Of a DNA stretch of 64,000 nt, positions 11,778 to 24,439 are shown piece after piece. The stretch covers positions 4,468,501 through 4,532,500 of the forward strand of contig NC_135199.1 in assembly GCF_050948175.1 (NCBI RefSeq), written 5' to 3'. This stretch comes from Xylocopa sonorina (Eukaryota; Arthropoda; Insecta; Hymenoptera; Apidae). The first letter of the stretch is position 1. Every line of letters starts with the position of its first letter. Position numbers and translations under genes: made by a program. The notes under the pieces are model-generated. The model did no database searches and was not told where the DNA came from. It was given only the letters and a program-made list of their open reading frames with translations.

Positions 11778-11840
11778 CTGATGGACGGCCGCGTGTTCCG
11801 TGAAGTTGAAGACTTAATAAAGGCTTTCCTGCGATGCCCC
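11778..11840. repeat. Duplicated element, copy 2
   Basis: Second copy of the element at 11144-11207. GATGGACGG at its left end, the identical 27-bp core (11803-11829) and a trailing ATGC are all in the same order. The left and right flanks have accumulated substitutions while the core has none. Such a pattern can reflect selection on the core, although the sample is only two copies. Confidence 0.85.
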
Positions 11841-14800
11841 AGCCAGAAGGTATAAGAGAATCGAGTCGAGGAAGGGAGCTCGGGTACAGGTTATATAGGC
11901 ATCATCGCTGACACACGAGTGTGAAAAGACGTCGTGAGGGTAAACGATGAAACGGCACGTTATATGGATGGGCAGGGAAAGGGCGAGGCAACGGAGCCTC
12001 GCGTGAACGGCTGATAGAATTAACCAAGACGATTTCCTTGCTTATTTCACTGCATCGAAAATTAACGATTGCTTCGGGTCGTACATTTTTCTCGGTGATT
12101 ACTTTCATCCGGAACCTTACAGAGTAAAAGGGAAACGTAGAGAGAAACGGATTTTATCGGACACTCTAATTCGAGCTGTCAGGTTCGCAATACAGAATTC
12201 CATATAAGTTTCCCCATAACCTATAATAATTTATCACGGACAAGATACGACGCTTTAATCCGCTGGCTCTGCGAACATATCCGACCCGAGCAAAACTTTC
12301 TTGCGCCTTCATCAATTTTAAAACCCTGGCCGCTGGACAAAAAGTTTTCCAAAAAATCATGCGAGATTCATGCTCGCGAAAAGCAACTGTTCTTAAATTT
12401 AGGACCCGTTTCCGCGTACCACCAACGAGGAATTCACAACGACACACTCTGCTCGCTTTCACGCGGTGATTTCGCTACGGTATTGAAAAATGTAGGGGTC
12501 GAGAAATTAGGACCGCCCAGCAATCGATGCCGGCACTCGATGCGCTAATTTCTAATTTAAAAGTTCGCCGTGTCCTGCCGCGGCCGCTGTAATCGATAAC
12601 TTTAATTCTCGAACGTGAATGCGCGCGGTACTCGGCAAAAACTTAATTTAAATCCTCCATGCAGATTAACCGATGGCTGTCGAGAAGTTTTTCCACGGCG
12701 CTCGAATTATCGATCGACCCACATTCGTTTTTACATCGAGCCACTCGTTATTTCTAGAAAACAATTTGTCTCGAAGCATTCTCGAAAGAGCGTGTGCACC
12801 GGATCGATCCTCCGCCCCTTTTACGTACCAGATCGCGTTTACAATAACGTAGCGCGATCTATTCGCATAAATTCCACATAAATCCGCGTACCGCGAGCCA
12901 TGATTCAATTGTTCCTCCACCTACTATCGATCTATTTAACCAATCCTCGTTCGTCTCGACGAGCGCAGATGAACGAATTAAAGTGAAATTGAAGTGTCAA
13001 AAAATTTACGCTTGTTCCAACTGCGCAACAATGAAATATAAAAAAGCTTAGTCGAGCAGCAGTGACAATAAACAAGGCTTCAACATCAACGTCCCTGCCA
13101 CGAACGTCCCAACGAATCCACCTCGATTCCACCGATTCGTCTGTAAGAATACGTTCCATTAAACCCAGCGCACGGTGGTTCTATTTTTCGTCGGGTCGCA
13201 GCTCGTATCGCGACAGGGCGAACGTTCTCGAAAGAAGACAGTAGTACAAGATCAGGATTGACTTTCTCGCTATCGTGCGCCCGGACTGAGAGAAAACTCC
13301 GGCACTGGCTGGCGTACGTGAGCGCTTAAGTGTCTACGAGGGTTTACGCGCAAACGTGCATCCCTCGTGCACGCGCGAGGGATTCGACGCGGTGGTGGGT
13401 CGCAACGACGGGGGTGAGAGACTGCGAGTCCCTCGCTTCGGCTCTGTCTCTCGCCATTACCCTCCGCCTGTTCCTATCCAGTGACGTAGAAACGCTTCTT
13501 CGCGTTCACCCGCCGCGGGACTACGAAATTGCTTTACCGCCCCCTCGCGTGGCCTTTAATTTGGTTTACCGTCAGCCTGCGACCCCTTCGTTTCGACCAC
13601 AAACTTTGTCCTCCGACTTCTTTTTTCGCCCGCGCAAATTGCTTGACGAATCCCTCTCCGGACGAGAGAAGAAACGTCTGGCTGGAGTGAAGCGGCGATG
13701 AGAAGGAAAAAAAGGAAAGTTTACCACCCCCTGTTGTGTCGCTTCCCGACGTCGGTAGCACAACCGTGGAATCTTGCATGGAAAGGTTTTATGTTTCCGA
13801 CCCTCGAAAGGGGCGGGTCGCCAACAGAGTGGGCTGGGTCGGTGGCTGACGATAAAATTTCACTCGAAATTCTTCGCGGTGGGGGGTTATCGGCTTCTTG
13901 TTGTTCGCGATTTCTGCCCTTCCGGAGGGCTTTAATGCGCTGTTGAACGGATTCGCACGTTTGTCTAACTTTATGGAAAAACGAAGAAATAAAAAATAGG
14001 GAACGCCTTGTGCTCGAAGTAATTAAAATGAAACGCTCGAAAATCGTTTCCTTTCTTTTTATACGGACGACTAGAACGCCATCGAAATACAGTCTGGACA
14101 ATGATTAAAGCCTCACGGGAGAGCGGCGCGGCGTTTCCGTGAGGACGACGCCACCGAAAGCAAGAAACGTGATCGGTGTAAATTGTTTCCCTCGAGAGAG
14201 GCCTGTCCCTGCATCCTCGTTCAACTTTCGGCTGTCGCCAGAATCGCGTGCAGGATGCGCGCCCTATTTGCGGGCGAACGTGTTAGTAGTTCGCCGAGGA
14301 AAATCCGCTACAGAGGTCCTTTGTCTGTCAGGACCAGTAGCTTATACGATGGCCCGACGAACGGAATTACGGACGATGAAAGGAGAGTGAGGAAGGAACT
14401 CGTCGACGCGACGACTCGCGAACGTCGAAAAGTCGCCCCGTCTCGATTTTACGCGAGGTAATCTCTTTCCTTTCTCTCCTTTCTCTCTTCGCCTTCCTGC
14501 GCCACCCAGCCCTTCCTCTTTGCCCACTCGCCTACCCGTTGCTCAGGCAGTGAGACGGTCGAAGATTGGTTCTACTATAACACGAGAGTTTGCAGTATGG
14601 CTCGATCGCCCTTTCTCTGGAGGTTCGTGTCTTTCGTCGGGATATAAAAGGGTCTCTCCAGTGACCAACGCGGTCGTTCCAACGACAATACCCTTTACCA
14701 GCGAGCTATTTTCAACCTGTCGATGCGCCATGAACCAAAAGCTCGCTATGATCCTAGTAAAATCGTCCCTTTTATAGCTTCTACCGGTATAACGTTTCTC

Positions 14801-16980
14801 GCGTAACGTTTCCCGCGATTTAAACCTAAAACGGATTAAGGTCATCTAGGATTAATCCTTTATCCACGGATATTTCTTGGTTCGACGATTTTCGATTGCA
14901 ATGTAACTTAAAATTTGATTGGGTCGATCATTCTTCTGTAAAATTCGCCGTATTCAAAACAGACTGAAAGAGAAACATTAGATTTCTCGCGTCAATTCTT
15001 TTGAGGTAGAGTAAATCGAGATAACAGATTCTTTAACTGGAATATTTTTCACTCGATATTTTCCTTCGTGTTTTCCGGTTGGAAGCTATTTAAATCAGAG
15101 TCAGGTGGTGCGTAGGGTTCTTTTTACGTTTGAATTTTCTTATCTGGAATTGTACGATAATTGCGGCCGGTTGCCGAGACGCGAAGGACTGACCGGTACA
15201 TTCATTATATCCTTTACCAGTTGCTTAAGTATGTCACCAGCAGAACCAGGCGAGCGCGGCTCTATTTCGCGGCCAGCGAAGATAATTAATGCAAATGGAC
15301 TGGTGCGCGTAATCGCGAGATAATAAAGCGATCATAGCTCAAGGAGAGTACTTTGCGGTGACACCGGTGAATTATGCGCGATCGCCCGTTAATTCGCGGC
15401 GATATTACCTACGACGATATAAATTTCTCCTTCGCGCTGTGAAATTTCTTCGATCCCTCGAAAATTCTTTATTTCTTCTTAATAGAAACCACGGTTAAAA
15501 AACGAGTTCGATATCATCGAAAAAAATCGAAATATTTCCAACACTGGTAACGACGAATGAAACCTTCTCGTCAAAAATACGATTGTACTATCTACGTGTA
15601 ATTAATTTTAATGTTCAATTCACGATTGAATTCGCTACACATATCCAACCAACGAATCCACTACTCACGCGTCCCGACGAGAGCCCGCGGATCGCGCTAT
15701 TAATCCAAGCCAACTCGCTGCGGCTTCGTCAAGAAGGAAATCTCTCGAACAGAGAATAAGGAAACTGCGCATCGTTCCGTAGAGACAAGACGTCTTTATC
15801 TCTTCAGTGCCCCGCCACAAAGAGAAACTCGACGGAGTGCCTCTGCGAAGATCATTGCAGGGCGAGGATTACGTAAAAGAGCCAAGGTGCGTACCACCGG
15901 AGAATTAGATGCGTCGAGTTGTACCACTTAAATCAAGATACCGATTCGTACGTCAAAGCTTGTGTCCGTTCCGTCGCGTGAGAGAAGTAACGGTTATCGA
16001 ATGAAGACGAACGAAGTGGACGTGGAATTTAGGTAAACGTTTTTCCCGAATCCTGTGACCGAGTGACTCGCATACCGCGGGCCAACAACGGAATTCCCGG
16101 CTGATTTCGTCCGCGATTAAAAAGAACGCGGTCGAGCTGGCTAGCTGCATCCCCATCGAGAGCCTCGCATAACCGCGGCGCATATCGAGGTGCAGATGGA
16201 GAATGTGATTCACGTACACGCGACGCTCGTTCTACGGCCGGTATGTAACCGACGAAATATCGGCGCGGGTCGGGGCCAGAATGTCAGGTCGCAGTCTTGG
16301 CCTGGAAAGGTTAATACTCCGGTGACACGCGTGGGCATGTTCGCGCGCGGCCTTATCTGCGCCCCGTTCGGTGGCATCGTTTCCGTTCCCGACGAAACGA
16401 AGAAATTCCACCGGCCGCAGTGGAACCAGTCGGAATTCAGTCAGACAGCGGGTGGAGCGATCCGTTAGCTCGCGCTGGGGGGCTTTACGAGGCTGCCGAA
16501 TGAAACGGTCATTTGTATTTAGCTGGCAATTATTCCGGGGAAATTGAACGCTCCATTCGTTCCCAGCGAGCAACGCCCGATTATTTTGCCGTTTCGTTCT
16601 TGATAGTCGTTGCCGCGATGCACTTTGTACGATTCGATGGAACAAAAGTGGAGATTATTCTCGACTCTATCGACGAGAGGAATTGCTCGTTTTCTGGCTC
16701 GATCCACGGAAACTAGGGGATGAAAATTAGCCGAATTTATATAGAACCGAGCGAATAAAATCGCGCGATTCTACACTCGTCAAACGTTTGTACCGTGTTT
16801 CGCGATACGTTCTGCCGCTGCATTTACACACGAACAATCGAGGGCATAAATCGAAGAAGAGGCGCTGGTCAGCGCCGACCGGTACACGATAGGCGCGTGC
16901 ACTATTTGATCAGGCATAGTAAACACGATATTTTCTCACGTGTGGATATACAGGGCCGCAAATCCAGACGGGTCTCTCCA

Positions 16981-16981
<1 letters not shown>
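11841..16981. other. Gene-free unique sequence
   Basis: No recognisable gene. The longer frames (123 codons at 13330-13701 plus, 126 at 13721-14101 minus, 137 at 16232-16645 minus) all lie opposite other open frames and read as Arg/Ser-rich. A TATAAAAG word occurs at 14643-14650, but no insect initiator (TCAGT type) lies 25-35 bases downstream and no exon follows, so no promoter is called. The interval 14850-15660 is AT-richer. Confidence 0.5.

Positions 16982-17009
<28 letters not shown>
16982..17009. repeat. CT microsatellite with imperfect extension
   Basis: Fourteen perfect CT units, followed by a pyrimidine-rich, interrupted CT stretch to about 17041. The tract makes a Ser/Leu run inside a 134-codon frame (16795-17199), which is therefore discounted. 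Confidence 0.95.
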
Positions 17010-17012
<3 letters not shown>

Positions 17013-17041
17013 ACTCTCTCCCTCTCTTTCTCTCTTTCTCT

Positions 17042-17760
17042 GTGCCGGTTTACGCCGCCGCGTGATTATTTGCGCGGAGCACCTGGTCGCGGGGCGGCTG
17101 TATTCGAGGGAGGTGAGGGTCAGCGCATCGACAGAGGGCCAGGAAAAAAATATCGCCGTGCAACGGGATAATCCAGATCAATCGAACATCCAGCTATAAT
17201 AGTCACGTTTAATCCGGTCCCGCTTTGAATTCAACCGGCGACCACGATCGACAAATATGTCTCGAATAACTCATCTCTGGCGGCACGTTTCGTACGTTCC
17301 CGTATCCGGAAGGCCTCGAATGGAACGGGGCCGCGCGAATACCCGAGGTGCACACGTATATACATCCGCTACACGCGTGGCCGCGGGGTTTCAGCGTGGA
17401 CGCGACGACAACTGCGAGGACGGAGGGCTCGCGATTTACGAGAACGCGTGCATCCGAAGAAACGTCGGGGCCAGGGGGCGGGCAAAGGGGAGTCATTAAT
17501 CAAGAGGATCAGCACGCCGTTACCCGGGGACGATTTGTGTTTCTTGCGGCCCCGTAATCCGTGCACTTTCTCATAAAAGATCGGGTAAGTCGCGACTAAA
17601 TTGATTCCCCTGCTCCTTCCACCCTTAATCCCGACCTTCTTTCACGGTCCGCCCTCTTCTACCCTACCGTCCTATCGTCGTGCCAACGGTTCGCTTTCGC
17701 TGCGCGGATCGCGAGAAATCCCGTGGAATTCCACGAGAGAAGACAGAGAACGAAAGAAGG
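17042..17760. other. Gene-free CpG-rich sequence
   Basis: Frames of 65-95 codons overlap on both strands at 17209-17566. No motif is recognisable and nothing else was seen. Confidence 0.5.
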
Positions 17761-17781
17761 GAGAGAGAGAGAGAGAGAGAA
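17761..17781. repeat. GA microsatellite
   Basis: Ten GA units followed by ATAAACGG. It is the reverse orientation of the usual CT tract in this window. Confidence 0.95.
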
Positions 17782-18132
17782 TAAACGGAGGAAGAAATCG
17801 GACGAGACCGTTGAATCTTCCATCTTGCTCGTCGCGAGTGCAGCTGACCCCTCCTCCTAGCTAGCGAGAAGGTAATTGGATAAGTTAATTAGCTTTTTAA
17901 ATGGAACTTTGTCCGGCTTGTAGATACTTGGACCGTTCTTTTTTCAGCCTTGCGGTCGCGCAGCTCGTCGTCGTTGTTCCTGAACGCTGAGAGAGACGCG
18001 GCCGACGATGCTCGGTGCCTTTCGTCGAGCCTTCGAGTAAATGCCAGGGAAACCGGCAGGCAGGCCCACCATCGTCACCTCGCGCGCCCCTGTCGTTTCC
18101 CAAGCTCCGCGCCTCCATCGCATCCTCTCTAA

Positions 18133-18210
18133 CCCTTAATTGAAGCCATAACGCCGTAGAGCCTCGAGCGCCCTTAATGCAGCCGAGCTGCGTCACTTTA
18201 ATTGAAAGTG
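18133..18210. promoter_or_regulatory. Paired TTAATTGAA words, one in a near-palindrome
   Basis: CTTAATTGAAG at about 18134-18144 and CTTTAATTGAAAG at 18196-18208 share the TTAATTGAA core. The second sits in CACTTTAATTGAAAGTG (18194-18210), which has 6-bp complementary arms around a 5-base centre. TAATTG is a known engrailed-class homeodomain core. Calling it regulatory is inference from sequence alone. Confidence 0.3.
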
Positions 18211-19079
18211 CACGGATTCCTCTGATAGCTGCGGCTGCGGTCTCACCGTGAAAGAGTAAGAGAGGCCATGGTTCGGAGGTGGTGCCTCGCGACGAACGCT
18301 GCGCGGTCAGAGGGGGACGCTCCTCTACTCGGAAGATGGAAGTAGGCATTTACCTTAAATGCATCTTGAATCACGTTTCACAGGCTACCTCTGATGCTTG
18401 TACAGGGTGCGGCGCGCACCGCGCGTTTTTGTCGTGAAACATTGTCTATATCGTTTACTAATCGCGTTACGCTCCTTCGACACGATAATTGCTGGGACAC
18501 CCTGGTTGACCGTGAACCAAGAATTTCGACGTTCCTACATCGTGCCTGGCGAAGGGTGATTCATTGCAGAATACGATTTCGTACCTCCTTCCTCAGCGTT
18601 GTACGTGATTGTACGGCCTGTAAACCGTGCAGGTTGTTTCGTTGAAGTAATTATAAGTAAATGCATCGTGTTCCACCAAACAGAGCAAAGGGAAGGAGGA
18701 GCAAAAAATAAAGGGGGAAACTCGACTACGGGAAATGAAATTGCTTTGGTCGTCGGCATGCTCGTTTTATATACTTATTTACTTTGGTTTGATGAAATAA
18801 ATATTGTCAAAGGGAAGTTTTAACGAGAACTTAATCAACGGCCGTCCGCGCTTTCAAAGGTAGCTACGAAAAACCACCGTCGGAGTTTGATACACCATTA
18901 TTTGAGATATTAATACCACCGCAAGTGTAGACTCTGCTACCCTCTCTTGTTTCTTTTTTTATCCGCTCATCTTTTATCTACGATACAAAGTTTTAACGAG
19001 AAAATTTATTCGAATTTGTTTGCTTCCCTTGCGAATACCATCGATGCACAAACGATTACACGGACGACTCTCAAAATAG
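18211..19079. other. Gene-free sequence, AT-richer toward the right
   Basis: The left part holds frames of 74-83 codons at 18394-18823 on both strands, none recognisable. From about 18770 the sequence becomes AT-richer, with poly-T words and few open frames. No transposon end was found. Confidence 0.5.
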
Positions 19080-19100
19080 CGTTTTACACGATGTAAAACG
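19080..19100. repeat. 21-bp perfect palindrome with 3-base centre
   Basis: CGTTTTACA (19080-19088) and TGTAAAACG (19092-19100) are exact reverse complements around CGA. The 9-bp arms with so short a centre suit a symmetric dimer-binding site better than an RNA hairpin. No factor can be assigned. Confidence 0.85.
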
Positions 19101-22100
19101 AAGCACTTTCGCAAAAGGTAACTTTTCCTACTTTTCGAAAGATATCAACGTACAGATAAACCATAATCTTCGGAACAGAGAATTATTTTTTTTTTTAAAT
19201 AAAAGATATACCAGATGTATCGATTTATTAATGGAATAGTGAAATTATCAATTAAACATTTAAATCATTCCAGTTTTCAAGTATGGTCATGAAAATCCCC
19301 TCCTCGTTGATCCTCCTCGAAAAATATTGATTTTACAGCGCGCACTACCGTTACCACTTGTCATTATTCCCGAAATAACGCTACCAAAAGTGCTAATGAA
19401 CCGATAGGAGAAAATAAATGAAACGAGATTCAGACAACGTTATTGTTCATCCGTTTGTTATACCCGCGAAGTTGTATCCCCGTGAAACAAGAGATGATCA
19501 TTCCGTCGGAAATCCCAACTTGAATTAAAAGTTCCACGTAACCACGTATCCGACTATCGAACACAATGAACACGGACCCTTGTTAACCTTATTTGTTATC
19601 GTCGAAAGTTCTTGCGTGCGTTCGTTTTGTTACGACGGAAATGAAACGCGGTTTTCGAAAAGTTCCACGGGAAACCAGACGCCGCTCGTTGCGAGTTACG
19701 ACTACGGAGACAAGACGAAACGAACGCAACGGCGCAAAGGAAATTATTTTCTTATCCGCGAGTCAACGTTCGAGGTACGTGACCCGGGAATTTTCGGGGC
19801 GGTCCAATTACCTCGTTGAATAATTGCTCGAACTTACGAATTGTTGTTAACGAGCACCGTGGACAACCGCCGCGACTTCTGTTCCTTGGACCGAATAATT
19901 CCACGGGCCCGCGGCTTGCCAAGAACTTTTCGCTCGTAAACAGAACGTGGCCGACATCACGTTGTCGAATATTGAAAATAAAACGGGAGCCCGGGCGAAG
20001 TTGGAGAAGTGAACAGCCTCTTGATTAACCGAGCGGCGTAACAAATGCGACAATGAAACGAGTGCCGGATACTTTACGGGAAACTTACGATAATGGATCG
20101 AGATTTTCACTTACTCTCTGTCCGGATGCTTGTTCAAACTACTTTCACGCTCTATGCCACGATTTAATCGATTGTTTTATAATTTCGAAATTCTCGTGTT
20201 CGAGTGGCAAAGTGAAATGCGCTTCGACGCGCGACGCGTACAATTTTTAAAACGGAACGCAATACAACAGTGAAACCGCACAAAACCGACGGCACTGTAC
20301 ATATTTCACGAAATACTCGACACCTTAATTTGCGAAACTGAAACTTTTATAAACGTTAAAGAGAAGCAACAATGCGATACAGATGTGTTGCGGAACCTCC
20401 TTTGTATAGAATTTAATTTAACGTTGAATATGTTTTTAATTAATGAAGAAACTAACACCTACGTGCAAACAACGCAAGGCATTCATAAATCATAGTTCCA
20501 CGTGTAACCAGTACGCGTTGCCTCGTGTAAGCGAAGTAAGCGCGGAGTGTTTTAAAGCACGATGCGAAGGTACGAGTAGGAAGCGTTTCATTACTTCTTT
20601 GAGTGATGGGCGTTCATTAAAAATAAATGACGACAGACGAAAGACAATTACATTTGGCAATCGTCGATAATTGTAATTTCATTTTATCAGCGTGCTGCCG
20701 TAATTACATGCAACTACATTCACCAACGCGATAGTTCTTTCACCTGGTCATTATCGCGTGTTCTGAAACGAACGTACCCTCTGAACGACTACGAACCATT
20801 CGATTTCCTCAAACTCCAAACGTCGCCTTCAAACATAAAAAATCGTTGAAAGACGACTCGACTGTGACTTAATCGAAGATTTCTTACGCATGTGCGATTC
20901 GCTTGAAAAGTACGCCAATTACGAAATTGAAATACCGTCGATTCCCCGTGGAAAAGAAAACGCGTCGTTGATATCAAACGAGAACAAAAGTTTCGCACAG
21001 AAACGGCGTAATTAATTACCCGTCGAGAAGAGAATCCCAAGCCCGCCGAACCGTTGATACTACCCACTGGCGGCGCGCGTCTGACTCGTTACGGGCTCGT
21101 TCCCCTTGCTCCCATCCTCGTTAACTACACGCCTATCATAATTCCGAGCCACGATTATCTGCGTGGGCGCGATTCAAAAAACAGATAAAAAGGGATGGCT
21201 CATTTGACTCTCATAAAAGATCCCCCGTATTAATGAACGATAACAAACGATTAAAGCTCACCGGGACGATTACTGATAAATATCGATACGGCTACGGGCC
21301 GGGGAATAGTATTTTCCCGTTTACGGAGCGCACAAAACCCCGTCCCTTTTGTTAATTCCGCAAATAATCGTAACAGCAATGATAATAATTCCCGGTGTAT
21401 TTAAACCGGCGAAAACAATGCGATCTCGCCGTTCAATATTTATTTTCCTCGCGCGTAAATGCCGCGATCGTTTAAATCCTAATATTTCCATTCGATTATC
21501 GTTGTTGTTCGTCCCGGTTTGCAAATTGAATTTCAGAACGGCACGGATACGCTGACGAGACGTCCTCGACGAGGCTCGTTAACCGTTGCTCCCCCGTACG
21601 AGCGTCACGAGCGGTTCGAGGAACCGCGCACGATCAGCACGACGGATAGAGCTCGCGTAATTCACGAGCAAGCCTCGTTACGGTTCCGCTTCCAAGTTAC
21701 TCGTCCAATCAGGATTTTATCTCGAGCGTCATCGTTACAACAACCGCCTCGGCTTGCCAATCGATTCCGCCAATGCCGTGCGAACTTAAGCGGATACACG
21801 CCCGGCTAACATAGCCGACGAAACTTTCGCGCGGATTCAGACCGGTAATGTTCGCGAAATTGCCGCGAGATAAGACTCGAATCGTAAACCTCTCGCCCGG
21901 CGACTCGACGAGCGTTACGTGCTCGATCGAGACGGTTCTTGTAACGGAGCCTGAACGAAAAAGTTTCTATTTGAGAAGACAAATTTCAGAACGTTAATCG
22001 ATATTTTTCTAAGAGTAAAGAGGCGTTCGCTTCTCTTGTCGTACTTCATATAGTATACACGAAAAAGGCCGCGACGAAACTGCAATGTCAAGCCTGCACG

Positions 22101-22702
22101 ATGATGAACACGTCTCACGGAGTTACCATTCGGTGTTACCACGAATGGAATGCAACGACGGATCATCGCACAATGCTGTACCAGATTTCGTTAAGCTTAT
22201 ATGACGCGCACTAGCTTTCCACGACACGAGAAAAACCGATCGGGAAAACCGACCGTGACCCTGATTTTACAGCGTGCAACCGGGTTGCGCGGCAGGGGAG
22301 AAGTTCGCCGGTTCCCGCAACTAACTGTAAAACTCCGATCACGTCTATTACGTTCGTGACCGGCAGTCGAATGTTATACCGTCGGTCAATCGGTTCCGCG
22401 TAAAAAATATCAGCGGCCCGTATTAACGAGGCGTCAAATTGCCGCGTATAAAACGTCGGGTCGCGGAAGGAATCGACGAAACGCGCGGCCCGACGCGATC
22501 CGGTCGGAGGGAGGCGCGGAAAAAATTTCAATGATTTATTGCCGCTGCGGTTGTTTCAAACGAAAAACATTAATTCGTCGTGTTTCGAAACGATACGTGG
22601 CTGGGCGGTGGGGTGGTGGGCACACGTAGAAATCGTGGCGAACGTAAAGTGGGGAAGAATTATGGCTCCTGGCAGATCGATTACTCGTGTACGACGCGTC
22701 CG
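19101..22702. other. Gene-free unique sequence
   Basis: The stretch is AT-rich to about 19580, with a T11 run at 19187-19197, and CpG-rich after that. The longest frames (92 codons minus at 20789-21067, 96 plus at 21519-21809, 106 minus at 22211-22531) have no recognisable domain. No tRNA B-box with a matching T-stem was found. Confidence 0.5.
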
Positions 22703-22712
22703 GTCACGTGAC
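22703..22712. promoter_or_regulatory. Perfect E-box palindrome GTCACGTGAC
   Basis: The ten bases match the palindromic E-box known in vertebrates as the CLEAR motif, bound by MiT/TFE bHLH-zip factors; USF- and Max-type factors use related sites. A TATATATAG word lies about 160 bp downstream near 22863. No initiator or exon follows, so binding in this genome is inference only. Confidence 0.3.
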
Positions 22713-24037
22713 TTCCCGTGATTCTAATTCAGCAGGACGTAAAACGTCGAGTGCCGTGCGGGCGCGGTGGTACGTGTTCGCATGCCGAATCCTATTCTCT
22801 ATTGTTCGACGGTATCAGCCCGAGAAGAAACGCGTGGAAACGGAGAGAAATCTGGCGTTTTCATATATATAGCCGGATTTTTAGCAGAATTTAAAATCGA
22901 GAAAAAGTGCAGCGATTCCTAAAAAACGGGAAAACGCGTCGTCCGACGTTGGACGTGGTAAACAAGTCCGATTCAACGGGGTAATGCATCACTCCAACTG
23001 AGACACTTAAAGAGAACTGGACTTAAAGGACGGAAGACAGAAATACCCGACGTCCCCTTTTTACGAGAGAAATCGAATGAAAGGATGACTGCGACAGATC
23101 GAAAATCCAATTTCACGTAAAAGGAACCAGTCGCGGGAGTTGTAAACGTACGACGATTCAGAAATTCGTACGCGGCAGGAAGAACGTACGGGAGACCCGT
23201 GGTATCCTCGCATATCCAAGAAGCAGAAGAAAAAGAGAAAACGTAAGCGCATTCGAGACGATAGAACGATTTCTTTCTTTTTACAAGTCCGTCGATCAAG
23301 ATGAATCGGTAGCCGAAAAATTCGATCGACGACCACATCGAATTTTGAAGGATCGCAGGCTTCAGCATTTTACCACAGTGCTCGTCCTCGCTGTCCACGC
23401 GCAGCGAGTTACCGATGGGCAGAGGTGAAGCAGAGGGAAAGAAAAACGCTGGTTCTGAAATTGCGATTTTACCGTGCCACGGAGTTGATAAATATTTACC
23501 TGTCAGGCTGGCTGTCCGTTTCCCTCCGGCCTCTCCTGCCCTTTAATTAACACGCGTTGTGTTTCTCTTCCTTTGTAATCCTTCCCTCTCTTTTACGCGA
23601 CACTTCACTCTCCAAGGACGAAGTCGGAAAAACAGGGAAAAAATTCCTACCGGTCCTCTCACTGGGCACACGTTTCACCGATCCTCCGCGGGATATGTTT
23701 CTTCTCCACTCCTCGTAAACGTTAAACTAGGTACCACCATAACAAGAGGGGAGGCCGTACGTTTCCCTTAGGCTCTCGAGATCGAACGTGATATCTCCTA
23801 GAATAATGCGTGCCACCGGTTGAACGGTATAGGCATCGCGAGTTTTCTATCGACCCGTCCCGCTCGTAAAGCCGGTCGAAATTCTTGCAGGTTAGATTTT
23901 TTTGCGTCGCGTCGCGTCCGATGTGTTCGCGGATACGTGTGCCGATAACGATTCTCGTTCGCGCGACGCACGGTACGTGAGCGCAATCGGGATCTCGCGG
24001 AGATCGTTCCAACTTCCGGCCGTGCCAGAACCAGACG
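22713..24037. other. Gene-free sequence with one protein-like minus-strand frame
   Basis: A minus-strand frame of 141 codons (22973-23398, starting at GTG) has a more balanced amino-acid composition than most here and little competition from the other strand. Upstream of it, on the minus strand, is a pyrimidine-rich segment that could act as a splice acceptor. I recognise no family in it. The rest is ordinary CpG-rich sequence. Confidence 0.35.
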
Positions 24038-24179
24038 CTTAATGGACTTTAATGGATCGTAGGATCGTACATCGTGGAAAAAGTTTCATCGAACCCCGGC
24101 CACCGGACACTCGCTGGATTATTAATGAAGGAAATCGAGCGGATCTCGGCGAGCACCGAATATAGAAGAAGTTAATGGA
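24038..24179. promoter_or_regulatory. Cluster of TTAATGG-type words
   Basis: CTTAATGGA (24038-24046) is followed at once by CTTTAATGGA (24047-24056). ATTAATGAA follows at 24121-24129 and GTTAATGGA near 24171-24179. TTAATGG is close to the TAAT cores bound by Hox/Antp-class homeodomains. The tight direct repeat is visible; enhancer function is inference. Confidence 0.3.
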
Positions 24180-24439
24180 TTTCCTAGCCTCGTAGCAATT
24201 TAGTCGTAACGATTTCGAGGGTCCTACGTATTCTATGTTCTACGCACTACACATTACACTCCCCGTAAACGCCACTTCATCCACTGTACACTCGCATAGT
24301 CTCCGCGTGATCCTGCTCAGCATCCCCGATAGCTCCATCCACGATGCTCCTCGTATCGACCATCTCCACCTCGATCGCTGTTCCGTTGTACATATCCTCG
24401 TTACCGGTCGCACCTTCGAGCATCTGTACGCGCGACGAC

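Noticed and set aside
14643..14680. TATAAAAG core promoter
   Set aside because: No insect initiator at the right distance and no exon downstream.
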